From: Methylomarinum vadi | GTDB lineage: Bacteria > Pseudomonadota > Gammaproteobacteria > Methylococcales > Methylomonadaceae | Assembly (NCBI RefSeq): GCF_000733935.1 | Contig: NZ_JPON01000001.1 | Span: 992,001 to 1,056,000, forward strand | Reading direction: 5' to 3' | Length of the DNA stretch: 64,000 nt | In this document: positions 45,439 to 56,738 of the stretch, in pieces | How positions within the stretch are numbered: position 1 is the stretch's first letter | How the letters are laid out: each line of letters starts with the position of its first letter | Made by a program: the position numbers and the translations under genes | The notes under the pieces: model-generated | The model's database searches: none | Told to the model about the DNA's origin: nothing | The model's input: the letters and a program-made list of their open reading frames with translations, nothing else

Positions 45439-46941
45439 TTAAGTCAAAAAAACACTCACCTCTTCGCAAAATTGTCGTGGCGCCTGCACATGCAGCCAAT
45501 GACCGGTATCGGCTATCTGCTTAATCCGGGCCTCCGGAAACCAGCGGTACACGTCTTCCTCGCGAATATAGTCGGAATCGCCGCCGCCCAGAAACAAGAC
45601 CTTCTTCGGATAAGGCAACACCTTGTCCGCCTCGGGAAAAGCAACGATGTTGTCGGCTGTGCGCCGGAAAATATCGAGATCGACCCGCCAGGCGTATTCG
45701 CCGTCTTTCAACTGCAGGTTTTGCAACAAGAACTGTCGATAACTGCCGTCGGCAATCGAATCGCTCAAGGCCGCTTCCGCCTCTTTCCGGTTGCGAATGG
45801 CTTGCAACGGTACGGCCCGCAAAGCCGTGATGGTTTGCTCGAAACTGTGCTGGTAACGAGTCGGCGATATATCGGCGACGACCAACCGCTCCACCGCTTC
45901 CGGATAATTGAGGGCAAACCACATCGCCACCTTCCCGCCCATGCTGTGTCCCAGCAGGTGGGCCTTACCGATGCCATGCTGATCGAGAAAGTTTTTTAAA
46001 TCGACGGCCATGGCCGAATAATCCATCACCGACGAATGCGGCGATGCACCATGATTGCGCAAATCCGGCACATAGACGTGGTAGCGTTCCGCCAGCATTT
46101 TGGCGATCGTGCGCCAGTTGCGCGACGAGGCGAAAAAACCGTGCAGAATAACCAAAGGAGCGGCATTACAGTCGCCGAACTCGTCAAACGCGAGCGTTAA
46201 AGGCTGTATGCTCATCGTCTCAGGCAAAACTAAAGGCGGCACCAAGCCCCCCCCGAATACGCCGCCCCAGACCACCAGCCAACCTAAATGCTCGCGAATG
46301 ATCGTCTGCACGATTTCCTTGACCATTTGCGGTGTCAACTCGTTCAAGCGTTTGTCGATCACCGTTTCGATCTTGCCGACGATATCCTCGCCGATCTTAT
46401 GCGCGTCCAACCCTTGGCGCAGCGCTTCCTTGAAGCGTTCCGATTCCACCATCTCGGTCAGCGTCGCTCGCATTTTCTGGATAAACGGCTCCTTCAAGGG
46501 CGTCAGAGCCTCTTCCCCGCCCATCATCTGTAACATCGCGCCAAAGGAGGATTCCATGATCGAGGTTACCAGGCTGTCGTAGACCTTGTCATAATCCACC
46601 GCATTCAACAAGGGGTCGATGTTCAATACCTTGCTGCCCTGCCGCTCTTCCTTCTCGATGAATTGTTCGACATGCTCCGCGGTGAAGAACTGCTGCATCA
46701 TCAATTCCTTGATCGACGACTTGAATTCGTCGAATCGGTTCGGGATGACGCCCGAACCATACAATAACGGCACTTTCTCGAACAACATATGCACCGCCAG
46801 CCAATTGGTAATCGCCCCCGACAAGGCGAAAAAGCCGATCGATTTCAGCAGTTCCGGCTGCACCGGACACCAATAGCCGGTTGCGATAACCAGCAAGGCG
46901 ACCAAATTGGTCAGTAAACTTTTATTGAACAGTTTCTTCAT
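45439..46941 (-). CDS. DUF445 protein fused in frame to an alpha/beta hydrolase
   Basis: One 500-residue frame holds two usually separate proteins. Residues 1-235 are a DUF445 membrane protein (LTNLVALLVIATGYWCP, GAITNWLAVHMLFEKVP, and ending LGWLVVWGGVFGG). From about residue 243 (MSIQPLTLAFDEFGD) comes a YbfF-like esterase with VILHGFFASSRNW, nucleophile elbow LLGHSMGGKVAMW and the acid/histidine parts (late GHWLH). A run of eight G residues (46247-46254) joins them. With six or nine G, the DUF445 frame would end VFGGLGAAFSFA-stop or similar, four bases before the esterase ATG at 46215. The fusion may be an assembly error or a switch. Confidence 0.75.
   Translation of the reverse strand: MKKLFNKSLLTNLVALLVIATGYWCPVQPELLKSIGFFALSGAITNWLAVHMLFEKVPLLYGSGVIPNRFDEFKSSIKELMMQQFFTAEHVEQFIEKEERQGSKVLNIDPLLNAVDYDKVYDSLVTSIMESSFGAMLQMMGGEEALTPLKEPFIQKMRATLTEMVESERFKEALRQGLDAHKIGEDIVGKIETVIDKRLNELTPQMVKEIVQTIIREHLGWLVVWGGVFGGGLVPPLVLPETMSIQPLTLAFDEFGDCNAAPLVILHGFFASSRNWRTIAKMLAERYHVYVPDLRNHGASPHSSVMDYSAMAVDLKNFLDQHGIGKAHLLGHSMGGKVAMWFALNYPEAVERLVVADISPTRYQHSFEQTITALRAVPLQAIRNRKEAEAALSDSIADGSYRQFLLQNLQLKDGEYAWRVDLDIFRRTADNIVAFPEADKVLPYPKKVLFLGGGDSDYIREEDVYRWFPEARIKQIADTGHWLHVQAPRQFCEEVSVFLT
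46247..46254. repeat. Eight-base G/C homopolymer at the gene fusion junction
   Basis: A run of eight C on the + strand (eight G in the mRNA). One fewer than nine changes the downstream frame from two separate proteins to a fusion. Homopolymers of this length can slip in replication and are also error-prone in sequencing. Confidence 0.9.
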
Positions 46942-47028
46942 CGTCGTTGAAAAATCGTCTATTTATCCAATACCTTGCATCTATGAATGTGTCAGCTATC
47001 TTGCCGGACAGGCGACGCTTTGTCCGTC

Positions 47029-49269
<2,241 letters not shown>

Positions 49270-49271
49270 CG

Positions 49272-49769
49272 TTATAAATCTTCCTTGGGTAAATCCACAT
49301 GTAACGCTTTATTTTTTTCCATGATCTCCTGTCGTATTTGCTTGCGCAGTTGCGCGGCTTCAAAGAGTTTCCGTTCCACGTCGGTTTCGATGTGTAGCGG
49401 CGGCACGTCGACCGGTTTGCCGTCGTCGCCGATCGCCACCATCGTGAAGTAACAAGAGGTCGTATGCCTCTTTTCCTGGCTACGCAGATCCTCGGCGACC
49501 GCTTTCACGCCGACCTCCATCGATGAGCGACCTACATAATTGATATGCGCATAAAAGGTCACCAGCTCCCCGACCCGTACTTTTTCCTTGAAGGATACCT
49601 GATCGAGCGTCGCCGTGACGACATAACATTTACTGTATTTGGCGGCGCAGGCATAGGCGACCTGGTCGAGCAATTTCAACAACGAACCGCCATGCACATT
49701 ACCGCTGAAATTGGCCATGTCCGGCGTCATCAACACCGTCATCGTCAACGATTTTTCTTGCTTACTCAT
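49272..49769 (-). CDS. Acyl-CoA thioesterase, hotdog fold
   Basis: A 165-residue hotdog-fold thioesterase of the YciA/BACH group: [47 protein letters not shown] shows the active-site Asn/Asp and HGG motif. It hydrolyses acyl-CoA; chain-length choice is unknown. Its start overlaps the cvfB stop in an ATGA, suggesting coupling with the parE-cvfB-parC unit. Confidence 0.88.
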   Translation of the reverse strand: MSKQEKSLTMTVLMTPDMANFSGNVHGGSLLKLLDQVAYACAAKYSKCYVVTATLDQVSFKEKVRVGELVTFYAHINYVGRSSMEVGVKAVAEDLRSQEKRHTTSCYFTMVAIGDDGKPVDVPPLHIETDVERKLFEAAQLRKQIRQEIMEKNKALHVDLPKEDL

Positions 49770-50605
49770 GATTTATCCGTCAATGTGACCCTGTCTTCGG
49801 CCATCGTGATCAATCGCCGTTTATAGAGATGACCGAGCGCTTGTTTGAAGACCTTTTTGCTGACGCCGAAAGTATCGTAAATCAGCTGCGGCTCGCTCTT
49901 GTCGGTGATACGCATTTCGCCCTGCTGCCGCTTTAAAAGCGCCAGAATTCGCTCGGCGGTCGTTTCCGCCTGACAAGTGTTTTTTTCCTGTTGCAAACTC
50001 AGGTCGATTTTCTTGTCCGCGCGGATTTTCTTGATGTACCCCTTGATTTTCTGGCCCTTGCGCAGCTTCCGAAAGACTTCGTTCTTATACAGCACGCCCC
50101 AGAATTCGTGATTGACGACGGCCTTGGTGCCCAGCTCCGTTTCGTCGGCGATGATCAATTCCACCGGCTGCCCTTCTTTTAAATACACCGCTTCGTCGCG
50201 GATGAAATCGTCCAGGATGGCCGAGGCGGCGATGCGGTTGTCTTTGTCGAGAAACAATTTGACCAAATAATGCCTGCCTTCGACCATTTTTTGCTTCTGC
50301 TCGCTGAACGGCACCAACAAATCCTTGGGCAAGCCCCAGTCGAGAAAGGCGCCGGCATGGCTTAGCGACACGACTTTTAACCAGGCCACTTCGCCGACCT
50401 GGGCCAAGGGCGTTTGCGTCGTCGCCACTAGGTTGCCTTGGCCGTCGGTGTAGACGAAGACTTCCAGGTCGTCCCTCACTTGATAATCTTTCCGCACGTC
50501 CTGGCGCTGCAACGTAATCTCGCCGCTCTCGCCGCCGTCGAGATAGATTTCGCCGTCGCTCTGGCGGCAGATTTTTAGGGTGTTGAATTTACCGATATGA
50601 ATCAC
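49766..50605 (-). CDS. CvfB-family S1 RNA-binding protein
   Basis: A 279-residue CvfB/YitL protein: tandem S1-like OB domains (VGEVAWLKVVSLSHAGAFLDWGLPKDLLVPFSEQ, and KGQKIKGYIKKIRADKKIDLSL) and a C-terminal winged-helix part (VSKKVFKQALGHLYKRRLI). Homologues bind RNA and affect virulence gene expression in Gram-positives; here the role is unknown. Predicted transcription with the neighbours. Confidence 0.88.
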   Translation of the reverse strand: MIHIGKFNTLKICRQSDGEIYLDGGESGEITLQRQDVRKDYQVRDDLEVFVYTDGQGNLVATTQTPLAQVGEVAWLKVVSLSHAGAFLDWGLPKDLLVPFSEQKQKMVEGRHYLVKLFLDKDNRIAASAILDDFIRDEAVYLKEGQPVELIIADETELGTKAVVNHEFWGVLYKNEVFRKLRKGQKIKGYIKKIRADKKIDLSLQQEKNTCQAETTAERILALLKRQQGEMRITDKSEPQLIYDTFGVSKKVFKQALGHLYKRRLITMAEDRVTLTDKS

Positions 50606-50663
50606 TGTTTCAACTCAAAACTATTTAGAATCAGGTAATATGCCATGCGCTAAAGTTGTCGTC

Positions 50664-50693
50664 GGGTTACGGCTAACGCCTAACCCAGCCTAC
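50664..50693. repeat. REP-like palindrome related to the RAYT-flanking repeats
   Basis: GGGTTA (50664-50669) pairs with TAACCC (50681-50686), and the right arm continues CAGCCTAC, the same core as the repeats beside the RAYT gene. It sits in the 95-bp gap between parE and cvfB. Confidence 0.6.
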
Positions 50694-50700
50694 ATTTTTT

Positions 50701-52590
50701 TTATATTTCCGCCAGATTTCCCTTCGCCTCCAACCAGCTCTTGCGGTCCTGGGCGCGTTTCCTGGCCAGCAACAAATCCATTTGCTCGCGCGTGGCGTCC
50801 TGGTCGTCGACGGTCAATTGCACCAGACGGCGGGTATCGGGATTCATCGTCGTTTCCCGCAGCTGCGCCGGATTCATCTCGCCCAGCCCCTTGAAACGTT
50901 GCACGTTGATCTTGCCTTTCAGCTTCTCCGCTTCGATCCGGGCCAGCACACCCAGTCTTTCCGATTCGTCCAGGGCGTAAAATACCTTTTTGCCGACGTC
51001 GATACGATACAGCGGTGGCATCGCGACGAAAACATGCCCGGCTTCGACCAACGCCCGGAAATGGCGATAAAACAACGCACAGATCAACGTGGCGATATGA
51101 TTGCCGTCGGAATCGGCATCGGCCAGAATGCAGATTTTGCCGTAACGCAGATTGCCCAAATTGTCGGAATCGGGTTCGATACCCAACGCGACCGCGATAT
51201 CGTGCACCTCCTGCGAAGCCATCACTTGTCCCGGCTCGACCTCCCAAGTGTTGAGAATTTTACCGCGCAGCGGCATGATCGCTTGGTATTCGCGATCGCG
51301 CGCCTGCTTGGCCGATCCGCCGGCCGAGTCGCCTTCCACGAGAAACAGTTCGGTGCGGCTGATATCCTGCGCCGAGCAATCCGCCAGTTTGCCCGGCAGC
51401 GCCGGCCCCGATGTAACCTTCTTCCTGACGATCTTCTTGCTGGATTTCAGCCGTTTCTGGGCGCTGGCCAGGATGATCTCGGCGACCTTCTCGCCTTCCT
51501 GCGGATGCTGGTTCAGCCACAGACTGAAACTGTCCTTGGCGACGCCGGACACGAAGGTCACACATTCGCGCGAACTGAGCCGTTCCTTGGTCTGCCCGGA
51601 AAATTGCGGGTCTTCCAATTTGACCGACAACACGAAATGACAGTTTTCCCAGACATCCTCCGGCGCGATCTTGACGCCGCGCGGCAGCAGATTGCGGAAA
51701 TCGCAGAATTCCCGCATCGCCTCGGTCAGGCCGGCGCGCAGGCCGTTGACATGGGTACCGCCCTGCGCGGTCGGCACCAGATTGACATAACTCTCGGCGA
51801 TGGTTTCCGGCAGATTGTCGGCAGTCCAGACGATACCCCATTCGACCGCCTCGTTGCTGGCGTTCATCTCCGCCATGAAGGGTTGTTCGGGACAGATTTC
51901 CGTTTCGCCGACGCGGTCGAGCAGATATTCCTGCAAGCCGTGTTGATAGCACCACTCCCATTGCTCGTCGGTCGCCTCGGACTGCAACGAAATTTTCAGT
52001 CCCGGACATAATACCGCCTTGGCCCTGAGCACATGCTTCAACTTAGTAACGGAAACCTTGCCGGAATCGAAATAGTTTCCGTCCGGCCAGAAACGGATCG
52101 TCGTTCCGGTATTGGCCTTGCCGACGGATCCCACTTCCTCCAAATCGGTCAGCTTGTCGCCATGGGCAAAACTCATTCGATAGATGCTTCCGCCTCTTTT
52201 AACCTCGATCTCCAACTTTTTCGACAGCGCATTGACCACCGACACGCCGACGCCGTGCAGACCGCCGGAGAACTGATAATTCTTGTTGGAAAACTTACCG
52301 CCGGCATGCAACTGGGTCAGAATCACTTCCACGCCCGGTATGCGTTGTTCCGGATGCAGATCGACCGGCATCCCGCGACCGTTGTCCTGGACCGATACCG
52401 AACCGTCCTTGTATAAGATCACTTCGATCCTGTCGGCGTGGCCGGCCATGGCTTCGTCGACGCTGTTGTCGACCACCTCCTGTACCAGATGATTGGGCCG
52501 CGTGGTATCGGTATACATGCCCGGTCTCTTCCGGACCGGATCCAAACCGCTTAAAACCTCGATCGCCGCCGCGTTGTATTCGTTCGTCAT
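50701..52590 (-). CDS. parE: DNA topoisomerase IV subunit B
   Basis: A 629-residue type II topoisomerase ATPase subunit: GHKL motifs VVDNSVDEAMAGHADRIEV and QDNGRGMPVDLH, GGLHGVGVSVVNALS, and the TOPRIM block LVEGDSAGGSAKQARDREYQ. Partner of ParC downstream. It is divergent from xseB with a 111-bp shared upstream region. Confidence 0.97.
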   Translation of the reverse strand: MTNEYNAAAIEVLSGLDPVRKRPGMYTDTTRPNHLVQEVVDNSVDEAMAGHADRIEVILYKDGSVSVQDNGRGMPVDLHPEQRIPGVEVILTQLHAGGKFSNKNYQFSGGLHGVGVSVVNALSKKLEIEVKRGGSIYRMSFAHGDKLTDLEEVGSVGKANTGTTIRFWPDGNYFDSGKVSVTKLKHVLRAKAVLCPGLKISLQSEATDEQWEWCYQHGLQEYLLDRVGETEICPEQPFMAEMNASNEAVEWGIVWTADNLPETIAESYVNLVPTAQGGTHVNGLRAGLTEAMREFCDFRNLLPRGVKIAPEDVWENCHFVLSVKLEDPQFSGQTKERLSSRECVTFVSGVAKDSFSLWLNQHPQEGEKVAEIILASAQKRLKSSKKIVRKKVTSGPALPGKLADCSAQDISRTELFLVEGDSAGGSAKQARDREYQAIMPLRGKILNTWEVEPGQVMASQEVHDIAVALGIEPDSDNLGNLRYGKICILADADSDGNHIATLICALFYRHFRALVEAGHVFVAMPPLYRIDVGKKVFYALDESERLGVLARIEAEKLKGKINVQRFKGLGEMNPAQLRETTMNPDTRRLVQLTVDDQDATREQMDLLLARKRAQDRKSWLEAKGNLAEI

Positions 52591-52701
52591 ACTTCCTAAT
52601 CAGTTGGGATAATTTCAGATATAATAGCCGATTTACTTTGGTCAGCCGGATGCCTCCCATGCCGGCAGGCGCTACATCGTATCACAACCGACTTTATTTA
52701 T

Positions 52702-52935
52702 ATGCCGAGAAAAAAAAGTACGACGTTATTCGAGAACTCCATGGAGGAACTGGAACAGCTGGTGGAGCAAATGGAGAAAGGCGATATTTCTCTGGAGGAG
52801 TCGCTGCAATCCTTCGAACGCGGCATCAAACTGACACGTACTTGCCAGAAAGCCTTGCAGGAAGCCGAGCAGAAAGTGCAAATTCTACTGGAAAAAGACG
52901 GCAAACAAACCCTGGAGCCATTTAACGATGAGTGA
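52702..52935 (+). CDS. xseB: Exodeoxyribonuclease VII small subunit
   Basis: A 77-residue helical subunit: FENSMEELEQLVEQMEKGDISLEESLQSFERGIKLTRTCQKAL is the XseB signature. It supports the large subunit in single-strand exonuclease activity. It overlaps ispA by eight bases, the standard xseB-ispA-dxs order. Confidence 0.95.
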   Translation: MPRKKSTTLFENSMEELEQLVEQMEKGDISLEESLQSFERGIKLTRTCQKALQEAEQKVQILLEKDGKQTLEPFNDE

Positions 52936-53824
52936 AGCTTTGAAACAATATCTAACCGCCTGTCAAAATCGGGTCGAAAGAGCACTGGATGCCCGCCTGC
53001 CGAGCGACAATATTCTGCCGAAAAAACTGCATGAAGCCATGCGTTACAGCACTCTCGAAGGCGGCAAGAGAATGCGGCCGATGTTGACCTATGCCGCCGG
53101 CAAGGCTCTGGCTATCCCGGAAGAGTCGCTGGACGGTCCCGCCTGCGCGGTCGAATTCATTCATGTCTACTCGTTGATACACGACGACCTGCCGGCCATG
53201 GACGATGACGACTTGCGCCGCGGCAAACCCACCTGCCATGTCGCCTACGACGAAGCCACCGCGATTCTGACCGGCGACGCGCTGCAGGCTCTGGCCTTCG
53301 AAATCCTGGCCAATGACGCCAGCATCGCCGCGACGCCCGCTGCGCGCCTGAACATGATCACGACCCTGGCCAAGGCCAGCGGTTCGCAAGGCATGGTCGG
53401 CGGCCAGGCCATCGACCTGGAATCGGTCGGCACTACACTGACGCTGCCGGAATTGGAAAATATGCATATCCACAAGACCGGCGCGTTGATCCGGGCCAGC
53501 GTCAACCTGGCCGCGCTGTGCAAAGCGGACATCGACCCGACCGTCGCCAAGAAACTGGATCACTACGCAAAATGCATCGGCCTGTCGTTCCAGGTCAAGG
53601 ACGATATCCTGGATGAGGAAAGCGATACCGCGACGCTGGGCAAGACGCAAGGCAAGGACAAGGACAACGACAAGCCGACCTATCCCGCTCTTCTGGGACT
53701 GGCCGGCGCCAAACAAAAAGCACGAGAATTGCATGAGCAGGCATTGGAAAGCCTGAGCGATTTCGGTCCGGAGGCCGATTTGTTGCGGGATCTGTCGCTG
53801 TATATTATCGAACGCGACCATTAA
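52928..53824 (+). CDS. ispA: Farnesyl diphosphate synthase
   Basis: A 298-residue prenyltransferase: first aspartate-rich motif DDLPAMDDDDLRRG, second DDILDEESD, plus KRMRPML near the N-terminus. It condenses IPP with DMAPP and GPP to farnesyl diphosphate, the substrate of the squalene synthase at 61.2 kb. Confidence 0.96.
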   Translation: MSEALKQYLTACQNRVERALDARLPSDNILPKKLHEAMRYSTLEGGKRMRPMLTYAAGKALAIPEESLDGPACAVEFIHVYSLIHDDLPAMDDDDLRRGKPTCHVAYDEATAILTGDALQALAFEILANDASIAATPAARLNMITTLAKASGSQGMVGGQAIDLESVGTTLTLPELENMHIHKTGALIRASVNLAALCKADIDPTVAKKLDHYAKCIGLSFQVKDDILDEESDTATLGKTQGKDKDNDKPTYPALLGLAGAKQKARELHEQALESLSDFGPEADLLRDLSLYIIERDH

Positions 53825-53893
53825 AAACCGACTTGATACGTTGGTTATTAACCCTGATAATCAACGAAAAACTTTAACGGAACTGATTGAAAG

Positions 53894-55756
53894 ATGACCT
53901 TTACAGGAACCTATCCGATTCTCGACACCATCAGCCTGCCGGCCGACGTCCGCCGGCTGGACAAGAAGCAGTTGCCGCAACTGGCGAGGGAGCTGCGCGA
54001 ATTCCTGACCCATACCGTCAGCCAGTCCGGCGGCCATTTCTCCGCCGGCCTCGGCACGGTGGAACTGACCGTGGCGCTGCATTATGTCTTTAACACACCC
54101 GAGGATCAGTTGGTCTGGGATGTCGGCCACCAGGCCTATCCGCATAAGATCCTGACCGGACGCAAAGACAGGATGCCGACCATTCGCACCTACGGCGGCG
54201 TGTCGGCCTTTCCGAAACGGGCGGAGAGCGAGTACGACGCCTTCGGCGTCGGCCACTCCAGCACGTCGATCAGCGCGGCCCTGGGCATGGCGATCGCGTC
54301 GCAGTTGCGCGGCGAACACAAGAAAATGGTGGCGATCATCGGCGACGGCAGCATCACCGGCGGCATGGCCTACGAGGCGATGAACCATGCCGGCGACGTC
54401 AACGCCGATTTGTTGGTGATCCTGAACGACAACGATATGTCGATCTCGCCCAATGTCGGGGCGATGAACAATTACCTGACCAAGGTGTTGTCGAGCAAGC
54501 TGTATTCGTCGGTGCGCGAGGAAAGCAAGAAGGTGTTGAGCGGCATGCCCAGCGTCTGGGAATTGGCGCGCAAGACCGAGGAACACGTCAAGGGCATGAT
54601 CGTGCCGGGCACCTTGTTCGAGGAGCTGGGTTTCAATTATATCGGCCCGATCGACGGCCACGACGTGGACATGCTGGTATCGACGCTGGAAAATATCAAG
54701 GACCTGAAGGGCCCGGTGTTTCTCCATGTCGTGACCAAGAAAGGCAAGGGTTATGCGCCGGCCGAGAAGGACCCCCTGGCCTATCACGGCGTGCCGGCCT
54801 TCAACCCGTGCAAGGATTCGCTGCCGAAGGCGGCGCCGTCGCCGCATCCGACCTATACCCAGGTGTTCGGCAGTTGGCTGTGCGACATGGCCGAACAGGA
54901 CGAGCGCCTGCTCGGCATCACCCCGGCGATGCGGGAAGGCTCCGGCCTGGTCGAGTTCTCGCAGCGCTTTCCGAAACGCTATTTCGATGTCGCCATCGCC
55001 GAGCAGCACGCGGTGACCTTGGCCGCCGGCCAGGCCTGCCAGGGCGCCAAGCCGGTGGTGGCGATCTATTCGACCTTCCTGCAGCGGGCCTACGACCAGT
55101 TGATCCACGATGTCGCGCTGCAAAACCTGGATGTGTTGTTCGCTCTGGACCGCGCCGGCCTGGTCGGCCCGGACGGCCCGACCCATGCCGGCAGTTTCGA
55201 TCTCAGTTATCTGCGCTGTATCCCCAACATGGTGGTGATGGCGCCGGCCGACGAAAACGAATGCCGGCAAATGCTGACCACCGGCTACCACTATGAAGGC
55301 CCGGCGGCGGTGCGCTATCCGCGCGGCAAGGGCCCAGGCGCCGCCATCGAGTGCAACCTCGACGGCGTGGAAATCGGCAAGGGCGAGATCCGCCATCAGG
55401 GCGGGCGCATCGCCATCCTGGCCTGGGGCGCGCCGTTTAGCGCCGCACTGGAAGCCGGCAAGCAATTGGGGGCGACCGTCGCCAACATGCGCTTCGTCAA
55501 ACCGCTCGACCAGGACCTGATCCTGGACTTGGCCAAAAGCCACGATGTCATCGTGACCGTGGAAGAGAACGTCGTCGCCGGCGGCGCCGGCAGCGCGGTC
55601 AACGAATTCCTGCACGCGCAACGCATCCTGTTGCCGGTGTTGAACATCGGCCTGCCGGACGAATACGTCGAACAAGGAAGCCGCGAGGAATTGCTCGGCC
55701 TGGTCGGGCTCGATGTGAAGGGCATCCTGGCCCGAATCGAGGCGTTCTGCGCCTAG
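53894..55756 (+). CDS. dxs: 1-deoxy-D-xylulose-5-phosphate synthase
   Basis: A 620-residue thiamine-diphosphate enzyme starting the methylerythritol-phosphate route to isoprenoids: [19 protein letters not shown] is the ThDP motif, and [16 protein letters not shown] holds the catalytic glutamate. It follows ispA. Composition is visibly richer in GC (third positions G or C almost throughout) than ispA or the IS region; whether from expression level, transfer or local bias is open. Long frames on the opposite strand here are side effects of that bias. Confidence 0.97.
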   Translation: MTFTGTYPILDTISLPADVRRLDKKQLPQLARELREFLTHTVSQSGGHFSAGLGTVELTVALHYVFNTPEDQLVWDVGHQAYPHKILTGRKDRMPTIRTYGGVSAFPKRAESEYDAFGVGHSSTSISAALGMAIASQLRGEHKKMVAIIGDGSITGGMAYEAMNHAGDVNADLLVILNDNDMSISPNVGAMNNYLTKVLSSKLYSSVREESKKVLSGMPSVWELARKTEEHVKGMIVPGTLFEELGFNYIGPIDGHDVDMLVSTLENIKDLKGPVFLHVVTKKGKGYAPAEKDPLAYHGVPAFNPCKDSLPKAAPSPHPTYTQVFGSWLCDMAEQDERLLGITPAMREGSGLVEFSQRFPKRYFDVAIAEQHAVTLAAGQACQGAKPVVAIYSTFLQRAYDQLIHDVALQNLDVLFALDRAGLVGPDGPTHAGSFDLSYLRCIPNMVVMAPADENECRQMLTTGYHYEGPAAVRYPRGKGPGAAIECNLDGVEIGKGEIRHQGGRIAILAWGAPFSAALEAGKQLGATVANMRFVKPLDQDLILDLAKSHDVIVTVEENVVAGGAGSAVNEFLHAQRILLPVLNIGLPDEYVEQGSREELLGLVGLDVKGILARIEAFCA

Positions 55757-55821
55757 GCCACTTCTGCAGCGATGCAGAACGAGGGCGCGCAGAAACCCAT
55801 CGCATTGCTTTGGCCGGCCAT

Positions 55822-55905
55822 CCGTAACCCGCATGAAGCAAAGCGGAATGCGGGGAATCGGAGCCACGCCATTCCCGGATTCCGCTGCGCTGCATCCAGG
55901 CTACG
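55822..55905. repeat. BIME-like pair of REP palindromes
   Basis: Two palindromes face each other: CCCGCAT/ATGCGGG on the left and CCCGGAT/ATCCAGG on the right, with the core TTCCGCTGCGC and a final CAGGCTACG. Ends GGGAAT and ATTCCC make the unit inverted. This is the general form of bacterial interspersed mosaic elements. Confidence 0.7.
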
Positions 55906-55969
55906 AAACTGCATCAAGACTCGACCGATGCGGTTCGTGCCTCACCGCGTCCTACGCCCCTGTCAGGTC

Positions 55970-55999
55970 GTAGGACGGATAAGCGCAGCGTCATCCGTC
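55970..55999. repeat. REP-like palindrome, second type
   Basis: GTAGGACGGATAAGCGCAGC continues to TCATCCGTC; GACGGAT pairs with ATCCGTC around a 12-base loop. The sequence resembles a commonly repeated proteobacterial palindrome and differs from the AACCCAGC type. Confidence 0.6.
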
Positions 56000-56027
56000 A
56001 AAGCCGGCACCAACATTTAACATTTCA

Positions 56028-56053
56028 GGTGCATGGCGCTTCGCTTATGCACC
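56028..56053. repeat. REP-like palindrome, third type
   Basis: GGTGCAT pairs with ATGCACC around the loop GGCGCTTCGCTT. It lies 24 bp before the apt start. Confidence 0.5.
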
Positions 56054-56076
56054 CTTTATTTTATAAGTAACCAACT

Positions 56077-56592
56077 ATGGAACGATTAAGAAACAAAATC
56101 CGCGATATCCCGGACTTCCCCAAGCCAGGCATCGTTTTCAAAGACATTACGCCGTTGGTCAAAGACCCGGCTGCCTTGCGTTTGACGGTTCATCAATTGT
56201 TGCAGCCTTTTTTAGGTAACGACATCACCGCCATCGCCGGCATGGAGGCGCGCGGTTTTATTTTCGGCTCACTAGTTGCCTGGGAACTGGGCATCCCTTT
56301 CGTGCCATTGCGCAAGCCTGGAAAACTCCCTTATGACGTGCAGAGCGTTTCCTATGACCTGGAATACGGCTCCGCCACTCTGGAAGCCCATATCGATGCC
56401 TTCGATAGCAATGATCAGGTGCTGTTAATCGATGATTTGTTGGCAACCGGCGGCACAGCTAAAGCTAGCTGCGAACTGGTGGAAAAACTGGGGGCAACAG
56501 TGGTTGCATGCGCGTTTGTCGTGGAACTCGATTTCCTGAACGGTCGCCAAACGTTAGCGGGTTACCCGGTCCATTCATTGCTCCACTATTGA
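56077..56592 (+). CDS. apt: Adenine phosphoribosyltransferase
   Basis: A 171-residue type I phosphoribosyltransferase for adenine salvage to AMP. The PRPP loop is VLLIDDLLATGGTAKASCELV; FPKPGIVFKDITPLVKDP and GMEARGFIFG are apt hallmarks. Monocistronic, convergent with the hopanoid transport genes. Confidence 0.96.
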   Translation: MERLRNKIRDIPDFPKPGIVFKDITPLVKDPAALRLTVHQLLQPFLGNDITAIAGMEARGFIFGSLVAWELGIPFVPLRKPGKLPYDVQSVSYDLEYGSATLEAHIDAFDSNDQVLLIDDLLATGGTAKASCELVEKLGATVVACAFVVELDFLNGRQTLAGYPVHSLLHY

Positions 56593-56671
56593 TATTGAGG
56601 CGGCGCCGGATGAATCCGCGCAGAGTAGTTCAGTCTTCGCCGCGTTTCCTTGCACTCCAACAAACAACCAT

Positions 56672-56695
56672 AAAAAAAGCCCCTATCAAGGGGCT
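56672..56695 (-). terminator. Intrinsic terminator of the hpn/mlaA unit
   Basis: On the minus strand AGCCCC pairs with GGGGCT around TTGATA and is followed by seven T residues. It ends the leftward hpnH-hpnB-hpnM-mlaA transcript and separates it from apt. Confidence 0.9.
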
Positions 56696-56738
56696 CTGTG
56701 CGAAATACCTGAAACATCAGATATCGAAACTGTAAATG

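Larger units (their letters stand above)
55757..56076. other. Repeat-rich intergenic region dxs-apt
   Basis: A 320-bp gap without a gene, holding three different palindromic repeats (listed separately). No terminator of classical form is seen after dxs; the repeats could help end transcription. Confidence 0.6.

Noticed and set aside
45187-45440. AACCCAGC and GGCTGGGTT as a REP pair around 250 bp
   Set aside because: Single half-sites 245 bp apart without a stem-loop; chance or decayed repeats cannot be told apart.
52620-52625. TATAAT between parE and xseB as a promoter
   Set aside because: A perfect -10 hexamer, but no -35 at proper spacing on the + strand; not listed as a feature.
53861-55867. 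A 668-codon frame opposite dxs
   Set aside because: It mirrors dxs entirely and arises from the high GC3 of that gene; rich in H, Q and R with no domain.
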